A stretch of DNA of 5,462 nt from Chlamydiota bacterium (GTDB lineage: Bacteria > Chlamydiota > Chlamydiia > Chlamydiales > Rhabdochlamydiaceae): contig VGMB01000122.1 in assembly GCA_016866585.1 (NCBI GenBank), positions 1 through 5,462 on the forward strand. Reading direction: 5' to 3'. The stretch's first letter is position 1; every line of letters begins with the position of its first letter. Positions 1-5,462 of the stretch are shown piece by piece. The position numbers were made by a program, and so were the translations under genes. Under the pieces are notes generated by a model that was given only the letters and a program-made list of their open reading frames with translations, was not told where the DNA came from and ran no database searches.

Positions 1-425
1 TCAGAAGCTACAACAAGTATATTGTTGTACATTCTGGACTCAACAAGAGCCTTGGCAAGAGCAACACCATAAATATACCCGGTGCATGCAGCTTGAACAT
101 CGAGTGCAGCTGCCTTTGTTGCATTTAACTTTGATTGCAATAAACAAGCTGTACTTGGAAAAACATAATCGGGAGTTAATGTGGCTACAAGTATCATGTC
201 GATCTCTGACCCATCGATCTTAGCATCCTCCATAGCCCTAATAGCAGCTTGATAGCCCATGTCTGACGTAAACTCATCATGCGCTGCAATCCGTCTTTCT
301 TTCATTCCTGTTCTAGTGACAATCCATTCGTCAGATGTGTCTACCATTTTCTCAAGGTCTTGGTTCGTAAGCACCCTTGAAGGGAGGTATGAACCTGTTC
401 CAATGATCCTAGCCTTTAGAGACAT
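1..425 (-). CDS. fabH: Beta-ketoacyl-ACP synthase III (FabH), N-terminal part, cut by window edge
   Basis: FabH condenses acetyl-CoA (or another short acyl-CoA) with malonyl-ACP and so starts each round of type II fatty-acid synthesis in the cytoplasm. Reading the minus strand from the ATG at 425-423 gives 141 codons that stay open to the window edge; the family is usually about 310-330 residues, so the C-terminal half lies outside. The start MSLKARIIGTGSYLPSRVLT, followed by DTSDEWIVTRTG (residues 29-40) and DVQAACTGYIYG (109-120), matches the family closely. Cys114 in AACTG is the acyl-accepting catalytic cysteine (Cys112 in E. coli). The catalytic His and Asn fall in the missing part. An AAGGA ribosome binding site lies 6 nt upstream of the ATG (minus strand, bases 436-432), which fixes the start. 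The gene is divergent from recR. Identity is near certain; activity cannot be judged from a fragment. Confidence 0.95.
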   Translation of the reverse strand, partial: MSLKARIIGTGSYLPSRVLTNQDLEKMVDTSDEWIVTRTGMKERRIAAHDEFTSDMGYQAAIRAMEDAKIDGSEIDMILVATLTPDYVFPSTACLLQSKLNATKAAALDVQAACTGYIYGVALAKALVESRMYNNILVVAS

Positions 426-605
426 GAGTTATCCTTAAAACTAAAATTTAATACAATTAACTCTATAAATTTTACATTAGATCGGCAAATAACAAAAGCA
501 CTATTTTGCACGAAAACAGAGGTAAAGAAATATTTACACAATTCGCGACTTCAATAAATTAAGAAAATCAGGTAAATTTTAAAATAAACAAAAAAATCAA
601 GAATA
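426..605. promoter_or_regulatory. Divergent AT-rich intergenic region between fabH and recR
   Basis: These 180 bases separate two head-to-head genes, so promoters for both should lie here. For recR a possible sigma-70-type pair is TTGCAC at 506-511 with TATTTA at 531-536 (19-nt spacer, longer than ideal); a TAAATT box at 573-578 is another weak candidate. For fabH, read on the minus strand, TTTTGT then TAAAAT 17 nt later, with a TATAGA box nearby, is possible. The region is so A/T-rich that such boxes arise by chance. I see no convincing operator palindrome, small ORF or RNA structure. The recR start lacks a clear Shine-Dalgarno sequence: AAGAA just before the ATG is the closest match. Confidence 0.35.
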
Positions 606-1205
606 ATGAGCAAATATCCTTCTACACTAAATACTTTAATCGCCTTATTCAAAAAAATTCCTGGCGTTGGATTTAAAACAGCTGAGCGCTACGCATTCCA
701 TCTTTTGCAATGGAACGAGAATCAACTTCAAGAATTTTCTAGAATTACAAGTCTATTAAAAATTAAAATACAACCTTGCGCTGAGTGTGGATGTCTAACC
801 GAAGATGAAGAGTGTTCGTTTTGCAATCCAAGCTGCCGGGATCCTCATACAATTTGTATTATCAGCTCAGCAAAAGACGTGTATCCGATAGAAGAAACCC
901 ACGTTTACAAAGGGATGTACCATGTAATCGGGGGACTCCTCTCCCCTCTTGACGGTAAAACACCTCAAGACCTGCAAGTGGAAAAAATCAAGCTAAGGAT
1001 TGAAAAACACGGAACAAAAGATATTATCTTAGCCCTAGACTCAACCCTTGAAGGAGACGCGACGGCACTCTTTTTAAGAGAGCAAATGCAACATTGGGGA
1101 GTCACGATCTCTAGACCGGCAATGGGAATGCCGATGGGAAGCTCCCTCGATTTTGTCGATGGAGGAACACTGGCTAAAGCTTTACTTGGACGTCAAACTT
1201 TCTAA
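606..1205 (+). CDS. recR: Recombination mediator protein RecR
   Basis: RecR works with RecO (and RecF) to load RecA on SSB-coated single-stranded DNA during gap repair; it acts in the cytoplasm as a DNA-clamping ring. The 199-residue length is normal. Domains in order: a helix-hairpin-helix around residues 16-34 (IPGVGFKTAER); a zinc finger with C58-x2-C61 and C70-x2-C73 followed by R78; a Toprim domain from about residue 82, with KDVYPIEET, YHVIGGLLSPLDG (105-117) and LDSTLEGDATALFL (144-157); and the C-terminal MGMPMGSSLDFVDGGTLAKA segment. Residue 87 is Ser where most RecR proteins have the first Toprim Glu (E. coli VVESP aligns with IISSA); the second acidic patch, E149 and D151, is kept. 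The ATG at 606 has only a weak AAGAA-like ribosome binding site, but the N-terminus MSKYPSTL matches the family start. The gene follows divergent fabH and precedes bamA after a 176-nt gap, so it may have its own transcript. Confidence 0.96.
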   Translation: MSKYPSTLNTLIALFKKIPGVGFKTAERYAFHLLQWNENQLQEFSRITSLLKIKIQPCAECGCLTEDEECSFCNPSCRDPHTICIISSAKDVYPIEETHVYKGMYHVIGGLLSPLDGKTPQDLQVEKIKLRIEKHGTKDIILALDSTLEGDATALFLREQMQHWGVTISRPAMGMPMGSSLDFVDGGTLAKALLGRQTF

Positions 1206-1252
1206 TGACTTAAAAAAAATTTCAAAAAAAGAAATCAAATCGTTTTGCACAT

Positions 1253-1283
1253 TTGTTGCATAAATTCCATTTAATTCTATATC
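1253..1283 (+). promoter_or_regulatory. Candidate promoter for the bamA-skp-lpxD operon
   Basis: The 176-nt gap between recR and bamA is long compared with the 16-18 nt gaps further down, which suggests a separate promoter. Two overlapping sigma-70-like readings exist: TTGCAT (1256-1261), 16-nt spacer, TATATC (1278-1283); or TTGTTG (1253-1258), 17-nt spacer, TCTATA (1276-1281). Either would give a leader of about 90 nt. The surrounding DNA is A/T-rich, so the match is only suggestive. No strong intrinsic terminator for recR is visible in the same gap. Confidence 0.25.
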
Positions 1284-1381
1284 ATGTCGCGATCAATGAG
1301 AATGTGATTTTCACTGCATACTTTTACTCATAAAAAAATTAAAAGAAACAAAACCGGAACAATTTAACTGCGAACAGGCTC

Positions 1382-3742
1382 ATGAATAATCAATTTATCC
1401 TCCTCTCTTCATTAATACTGTTTACCGCAACCCCAAGCCTTTCACAACTTGCAGCTAGTAATATTTCGCAACAAGCATATGAAAACACACGAGTAGCTAG
1501 AGTAGAAATTGTACCAGAACAGCTTGCGCCGAATGCAACTTTTGATCCAAAGCCTATTCTCAATAAATTAAAAACAAAAGCAGGAGACCCGTTCTCACAA
1601 TCTACTTTTGATGACGATCTTAAAACATTAGCAGCAGACTATGATAGAGTTGAGCCAAACATACAAACACAAAATCAACAGTTATACATAACTATCAAAG
1701 TTTGGCCAAGACCCACTATAAGAACTATCAAATGGGACGGAAACACTAATGTTAAGACAAAAACACTACAGAAAGAATTAGGAATTAAGAACGGAAGCAC
1801 CTACAACAGGCAAGAATTCAACAAGTCATTCAATAAAGTTAAAGAATATTACATTAAAAAAGGCTATTTCGAGTCACAACTACAATACAAAGTATCCCTT
1901 GATAAAAAGACCAACGAAGTTGACGTAACAATCCTTATTAAGGAAGGTAGATCAGGTAAAATACAAAACATTGCATTTAATGGTTTCACTGCTAGTGAAA
2001 AATCTGAACTTCTCAACATGATCTACACTAAAAAATACAATCTTTTAACAAGTTGGGTATCAGGCCAAGGATCTTATAACGAAGAAGCATTAGAACAGGA
2101 TCAAGTAACTATCCTAAACTACCTGCAAAATAAAGGTTATGCAGATGCCAAGGTCTACATAAAAATCAAAGAGTCTGCTAATAAAGAAAAAATCATCATA
2201 GAAATCAATGCAGATAGAGGTCCTGTATACCATTTTGGCAAGGTAACATTTTCGGGTAACGAAATTTTCACTGACGAACAAATTGAGCCCGTGTTTACCG
2301 CTCGTCCACAAGATATTTATTCTCCTGAGCAACTTCGTATAACCACACAAAATATAAAAGACCTCTACGGACGCAAAGGATACATCGAAACAAACGTTCA
2401 ATACGAAACTAAGCTAGTGGCTAACCAACCTATCTATAACGTTGAATTTAAAATATACGAAGGCGAACAGTACAAAATCGGTCTTATTCATGTTCTTGGT
2501 AACACCCAAACAGAATCGAATGTCATCTTGAGGGAATCACTTCTTGTCCCTGGAGAAATGTTTGATTCAGCGAGACTGAAAGCCACTGAAAGAAAACTAC
2601 AAAACATAGGGTATTTTAAGAACGTCAACGTCTATTCTGTAAGAACGCAAGATGACCAACTTCTAGGAGAGAACTACAGAGATGTTTACATAGAAGTGGA
2701 AGAGACAACTACTGGTAACATTAGTTTATTCTTCGGTTTTAGCTCTGCTGATAGTTTATTTGGAGGTCTTGACCTCGCAGAAAGCAACTTCAACTACCTA
2801 GGTATAGGTCAGGTATTCTCCAAAGGTTTATCTGCATTAAGAGGTGGTGGAGAATATGCTCATGCTAAAATTAGCGTTGGTGCTAAACAGACATCTTACC
2901 TTGCATCATGGATGACTCCGTATTTTAGAGATACTCTTTGGAGAATAGGTTTTGATGTAAATCAGACAACAAGCTCTTTGCAAGCTAATGACTATAATAT
3001 TAAAACGTACGGCGGATCTGTATTTGCATCGTATCCATTTGCTCCTTTTTGGTCATTTGGACTTAAATATAGAATCAAAGACGCCATCGTTAATGTGAGC
3101 GATCCTACACCTGAAGAAAAAAAGACTGCAACCGCCGATGGTTATTTGTCTGCAATATCATCAAACGTTTCGTTTGATTCCACAGACAGTGCATACAAAC
3201 CACACCGCGGATTTAGATCTCTTTTGGAAGCGGAATACGCAGGTATGTTAGGACAGATTACTTTCTTGAGATATGGTTATCTTAATTCCTTCTATACTCC
3301 TCTATGGAAGAATGGAATCATGAAGTACAGATTTGACTTCAGATTTATTCAACCGGTACTGAAAACGCCTGCATTTAAAGACATCCCTTTAAGTGAAAGA
3401 TTTTTTATGGGCGGCGAGAACACAGTCAGAGGATATAAGGCATTTGACTTAGGTCCACACTACGCAAATGGAGATCCAACAGGAGGTCTTTCCTCGGGAC
3501 TGATCTCTTTTGAGTATCTACATGAAGTAGTGCGTATACTCGATCTTTTTATATTTGCTGATGCTGGTTCTATTTCTGATAAAAAATTCAGTATCGATAC
3601 ATTCCGTTTAAGTTATGGCTTTGGAGCAAGGCTTGAACTTATGAATAGAGTTCCAATAGTTCTAGGTATGGGATTCCCTGTGAATCCAGATACCCGAAGT
3701 GAAGTACGAAGATTCTTCTTCTCAATGGGCGGACAATTTTAA
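1382..3742 (+). CDS. bamA: Outer-membrane protein assembly factor BamA (Omp85)
   Basis: BamA is the core of the machine that folds and inserts beta-barrel proteins into the outer membrane. The 786-residue length fits the family (C. trachomatis Omp85 is about 790). A signal peptide covers roughly residues 1-25. Five POTRA domains follow, at about 38-108, 111-188, 191-278, 281-360 and 363-440, with typical openings such as IRTIKWDGNTNV, KVTFSGNEIF and LIHVLGNTQTESNVILRE. The 16-strand barrel spans about 443-786. It carries the VRGY motif (682-685, in SERFFMGGENTVRGY), the family's VRGF/Y motif of inward loop 6, and ends in the terminal Phe786 expected for an outer-membrane beta signal. The whole protein lacks cysteine. 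The ATG at 1382 is the only start codon back to a stop at 1340-1342; its ribosome binding site is poor (AGG, 3 nt upstream), and the signal peptide has no Lys or Arg. First gene of an operon with skp and lpxD. Confidence 0.97.
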   Translation: MNNQFILLSSLILFTATPSLSQLAASNISQQAYENTRVARVEIVPEQLAPNATFDPKPILNKLKTKAGDPFSQSTFDDDLKTLAADYDRVEPNIQTQNQQLYITIKVWPRPTIRTIKWDGNTNVKTKTLQKELGIKNGSTYNRQEFNKSFNKVKEYYIKKGYFESQLQYKVSLDKKTNEVDVTILIKEGRSGKIQNIAFNGFTASEKSELLNMIYTKKYNLLTSWVSGQGSYNEEALEQDQVTILNYLQNKGYADAKVYIKIKESANKEKIIIEINADRGPVYHFGKVTFSGNEIFTDEQIEPVFTARPQDIYSPEQLRITTQNIKDLYGRKGYIETNVQYETKLVANQPIYNVEFKIYEGEQYKIGLIHVLGNTQTESNVILRESLLVPGEMFDSARLKATERKLQNIGYFKNVNVYSVRTQDDQLLGENYRDVYIEVEETTTGNISLFFGFSSADSLFGGLDLAESNFNYLGIGQVFSKGLSALRGGGEYAHAKISVGAKQTSYLASWMTPYFRDTLWRIGFDVNQTTSSLQANDYNIKTYGGSVFASYPFAPFWSFGLKYRIKDAIVNVSDPTPEEKKTATADGYLSAISSNVSFDSTDSAYKPHRGFRSLLEAEYAGMLGQITFLRYGYLNSFYTPLWKNGIMKYRFDFRFIQPVLKTPAFKDIPLSERFFMGGENTVRGYKAFDLGPHYANGDPTGGLSSGLISFEYLHEVVRILDLFIFADAGSISDKKFSIDTFRLSYGFGARLELMNRVPIVLGMGFPVNPDTRSEVRRFFFSMGGQF

Positions 3743-3746
3743 TTAT

Positions 3747-3752
3747 AAGGAG
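3747..3752 (+). promoter_or_regulatory. Ribosome binding site deciding the skp start
   Basis: AAGGAG lies 8 nt before the ATG at 3761 but only 2 nt before the in-frame ATG at 3755. The normal spacing is about 5-9 nt, so translation most likely begins at 3761. Confidence 0.8.
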
Positions 3753-3760
3753 ACATGATC

Positions 3761-4327
3761 ATGAAAAAAAATTTTATGAAAGCATCGATTGCAGCAATAG
3801 CTTTAACTTTTAGCTCTACAGCATTTGCTGATAACAATAGTTTTGGTATCGTCAACTTTACTACATGTATAACAGACTCTAAAATGGGTAAAGATGAGCA
3901 AGCATCTTTTGATAACTTAAAAAATCAAATGGCGAGCCATCTTGAGGAAACTGAAAAACAATTAAATGAACTTGCAGCAAAGTTCAACGATGCAGATTAC
4001 ATGGATGGTCTATCTCCTGAAGCTGAAGATGAGCTAAAGAACAAAATTCGCAATTTGAACGAAGAACTCATGAGAACACAAAACCAGTATTACCAAGTGC
4101 TAAATCAAGCAAATATGAAGATTATGCAAGTAATAGGTGCTACGATTAACACAGCCTCAGAAAAAGTTGCAAAAGATAAGAAAATCCACATGATCGTAAA
4201 TAAGGACGCTTGCTTCTTTTACAATCCCAACATGGACATAACTAATTTAGTTATAGCAGAGATGGACAAGAACTACGAGATCGAAGCTAAAAAAAACAAA
4301 GCTAATCCAGCTCAGTCCGCGCAATAA
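3761..4327 (+). CDS. skp: Periplasmic chaperone Skp / OmpH family protein
   Basis: Skp-family proteins form jellyfish-like trimers that hold unfolded outer-membrane proteins in the periplasm and hand them to BamA. From the preferred ATG at 3761 the protein has 188 residues; the in-frame ATG at 3755 would add two but is too close to the AAGGAG site. A classic signal peptide (MKKNFMK, a hydrophobic core, then cleavage after AFA at residue 23) is visible. After a short strand with GIVNFTTC, residues about 45-140 are charged and heptad-like, as expected for the long helical arms, rich in Glu, Lys, Gln and Asn. The C-terminal IHMIVNKDACFFYNPNMDIT resembles the core strand and DIT segment of the family. 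The DADYMD and QNQYYQVLNQ stretches match the chlamydial OmpH protein as I recall it. It has two cysteines in the mature part, C36 and C151, unlike E. coli Skp. It lies 18 nt after bamA and 16 nt before lpxD, a common grouping in Gram-negative bacteria. Confidence 0.9.
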   Translation: MKKNFMKASIAAIALTFSSTAFADNNSFGIVNFTTCITDSKMGKDEQASFDNLKNQMASHLEETEKQLNELAAKFNDADYMDGLSPEAEDELKNKIRNLNEELMRTQNQYYQVLNQANMKIMQVIGATINTASEKVAKDKKIHMIVNKDACFFYNPNMDITNLVIAEMDKNYEIEAKKNKANPAQSAQ

Positions 4328-4332
4328 GTAAT

Positions 4333-4338
4333 AAGGAG
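4333..4338 (+). promoter_or_regulatory. Ribosome binding site deciding the lpxD start
   Basis: AAGGAG sits 5 nt before the ATG at 4344 and 2 nt before the in-frame TTG at 4341. Both codon type and spacing favour the ATG. Confidence 0.8.
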
Positions 4339-4343
4339 CATTG

Positions 4344-5399
4344 ATGACGCAGGGAAAAACTAGAAAGTACAGTATTAAAGAGCTTGCTCAAATAACTGCA
4401 AGTACATTTACTGGAGACGAAAATCACATAATCTTAGGCGTCGATTCACTCGAATATGCCGAAGAATGTGATGCTTCATTTTTAGCTAACCCTAGATATC
4501 AAGATCTAATAAGAAACTCTAAAGCGGGTGTTATTTGTATTAGCCCCTTAGTAACTCCTGAGCCCGGGAAGAACTATCTTATATCAGATAATCCTTCCCG
4601 GACGTTCCAAACCATAATCGAATTATTCCTAGTCGACGAAAACAACAAGAGCGGATTTTTAGGCATCCACCCAACAGCAGTAATACACCCAACAGCTAAA
4701 ATCGGCGCTAATGTAGAAATAGGTCCATACGCTGTCATAGATCAAAACTGCACTGTGGGAGACAAAACACGGATCATGGCTCATGTATGCATCTGCTCTG
4801 GATCGGTAATTGGTGAAGAATGCCTAATTTATCCCCATGTTGTCATTAGAGAAAAGTCAGAGATTGGTAACAAAGTTATACTGCAGCCATCCGTAACCGT
4901 TGGTTCCTGCGGATTTGGGTTTACTACAGATGCTAAAGGACACCACAGTAAGTTAGAACAGCTTGGTAATGTTGTCATAGAAGATGATGTTGAAATAGGC
5001 TCGCACACCACGATTGATCGTGCTCGCTTCAAGTCAACAAAGATCAGTCAAAACACAAAAATAGACAACCTAGTGCAGATAGCTCACAACGTACAGATAG
5101 GCCCAAGCAACATCATTGTATCTCAAACTGGGATAGCAGGATCTTCCAAAACGGGAAGAAATGTTGTTATCGGAGGTCAAGCTGGTATCGTTGGGCATAT
5201 AGAAATCTGTGATAGGGTCATGATTGCAACGCGAGGTGGTGTCAGTAAAAACATGACAGAGCCTGGGAAATATGCCGGCGCTCCCGTAATGCCCCTAGCA
5301 GAATACAATCGACAACAAGTCCATTTAAGAAAAATAGATGAATACGTAAAAAAAATTATTTCCCTTGAAAAAAGAATTTCGGAATTAGAAAAAAATTAA
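4344..5399 (+). CDS. lpxD: UDP-3-O-(3-hydroxyacyl)glucosamine N-acyltransferase (LpxD)
   Basis: LpxD transfers a 3-hydroxyacyl chain from ACP to the 2-amino group of UDP-3-O-acylglucosamine, the third step of lipid A synthesis, in the cytoplasm. From the ATG at 4344 the protein has 351 residues, close to the about 354 of C. trachomatis LpxD. The N-terminal uridine-binding domain covers about 1-100 (SFLANPRYQDLI, then YLISDNPSRTF). The left-handed beta-helix of hexapeptide repeats starts near GIHPTAVIHPTAKIG (107-121) and runs to about 300. His248 in DNLVQIAHNV is the expected catalytic base (His239 in E. coli, His247 in C. trachomatis); His285 in GIVGHIEI matches the second conserved histidine. 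GSCGFGF (187-193) and IEDDVEIG are also typical. AGAPVMP (311-317) precedes a C-terminal helix with heptad-like Leu/Ile spacing that may help trimerise. Last visible gene of the operon, 16 nt after skp. Confidence 0.97.
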   Translation: MTQGKTRKYSIKELAQITASTFTGDENHIILGVDSLEYAEECDASFLANPRYQDLIRNSKAGVICISPLVTPEPGKNYLISDNPSRTFQTIIELFLVDENNKSGFLGIHPTAVIHPTAKIGANVEIGPYAVIDQNCTVGDKTRIMAHVCICSGSVIGEECLIYPHVVIREKSEIGNKVILQPSVTVGSCGFGFTTDAKGHHSKLEQLGNVVIEDDVEIGSHTTIDRARFKSTKISQNTKIDNLVQIAHNVQIGPSNIIVSQTGIAGSSKTGRNVVIGGQAGIVGHIEICDRVMIATRGGVSKNMTEPGKYAGAPVMPLAEYNRQQVHLRKIDEYVKKIISLEKRISELEKN

Positions 5400-5425
5400 A
5401 ACATCTTATTCTTACATCCTTGCAG

Positions 5426-5441
5426 ATTAATTCAAATTAAT
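5426..5441. repeat. Short AT-only inverted repeat downstream of lpxD
   Basis: ATTAATT and AATTAAT form a perfect 7-bp inverted repeat around a 2-nt centre (CA), 27 nt after the lpxD stop. With no G/C pairs and almost no loop it would be a weak hairpin, so it is a poor intrinsic terminator even though T-rich sequence follows. It could be a protein-binding site for the next gene, or chance in AT-rich DNA. The rest of 5400-5462 shows nothing else I can name. Confidence 0.3.
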
Positions 5442-5462
5442 TTAGTTTAAAGTTATATCTAT

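Noticed and set aside
1214..1237. ATTTC / GAAAT inverted repeat around an A-tract just after recR, as a possible terminator
   Set aside because: The stem is only 5 bp with one G-C pair, and no T-run follows, so it does not fit an intrinsic terminator.
2114..2401. A 95-codon open frame on the minus strand inside bamA
   Set aside because: It lies fully antisense to well-conserved POTRA coding sequence, has no recognisable domain, and its composition looks like a mirror of the sense codons.
4829..5032. A 67-codon open frame on the minus strand inside lpxD
   Set aside because: Antisense to the conserved beta-helix of LpxD; no domain and no reason to think it is translated.
4650..5240. Repetitive hexapeptide pattern in lpxD considered as a DNA repeat
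   Set aside because: The repetition is at protein level (I/V at every sixth residue with nearby Gly) and is explained by the left-handed beta-helix; the DNA itself is not repeated.
1..5462. Search for a new defence, mobile or signalling system, CRISPR array, tRNA or other RNA gene
   Set aside because: The strands are filled by five recognisable core genes; the remaining gaps are under 185 bases and show no direct repeats, terminal repeats, integrase or transposase fragments, or RNA-like folding that I can see.

Overview
The window looks like ordinary core chromosome of a member of the Chlamydiota (Chlamydiales). Three things support this: the gene order fabH(-) / recR - bamA(omp85) - skp(ompH) - lpxD(+), which I recall from Chlamydia; chlamydia-type sequence in each protein (for example the helix-hairpin-helix phrase PGVGFKTAE in RecR, the N-terminal POTRA phrase around GDPFSQSTFDDDL in BamA, and the DADYMD...QNQYYQVLNQ stretch in Skp); and an AT-rich composition. 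The proteins match my memory of the Chlamydia trachomatis orthologues only partly. A more distant chlamydia (environmental or chlamydia-like) is therefore plausible, but genus cannot be fixed by eye.

Layout: bases 1-425 hold the 5' part of fabH on the minus strand, cut by the window edge. Bases 426-605 are a divergent AT-rich promoter region. Bases 606-1205 encode RecR. Bases 1206-1381 are a non-coding leader with a weak candidate promoter. Bases 1382-3742, 3761-4327 and 4344-5399 encode BamA, Skp and LpxD, separated by only 18 and 16 nt, each gap carrying an AAGGAG ribosome binding site, so they form a clear operon. Bases 5400-5462 are non-coding and hold a short AT-only inverted repeat.

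Functionally this is mostly an outer-membrane biogenesis locus. Skp would escort unfolded outer-membrane proteins across the periplasm. BamA would fold them into the outer membrane. LpxD adds the second hydroxyacyl chain on the way to lipid A, the lipid of that membrane's outer leaflet. FabH, divergently encoded, starts the type II fatty-acid synthesis that supplies acyl-ACP. RecR is a recombination mediator and is functionally unrelated.

I found no mobile element, CRISPR array, RNA gene or evidence of a new system. The points worth a second look are start-site choices, an unusual BamA signal peptide, a changed Toprim residue in RecR, cysteine distribution in BamA and Skp, and small regulatory candidates.
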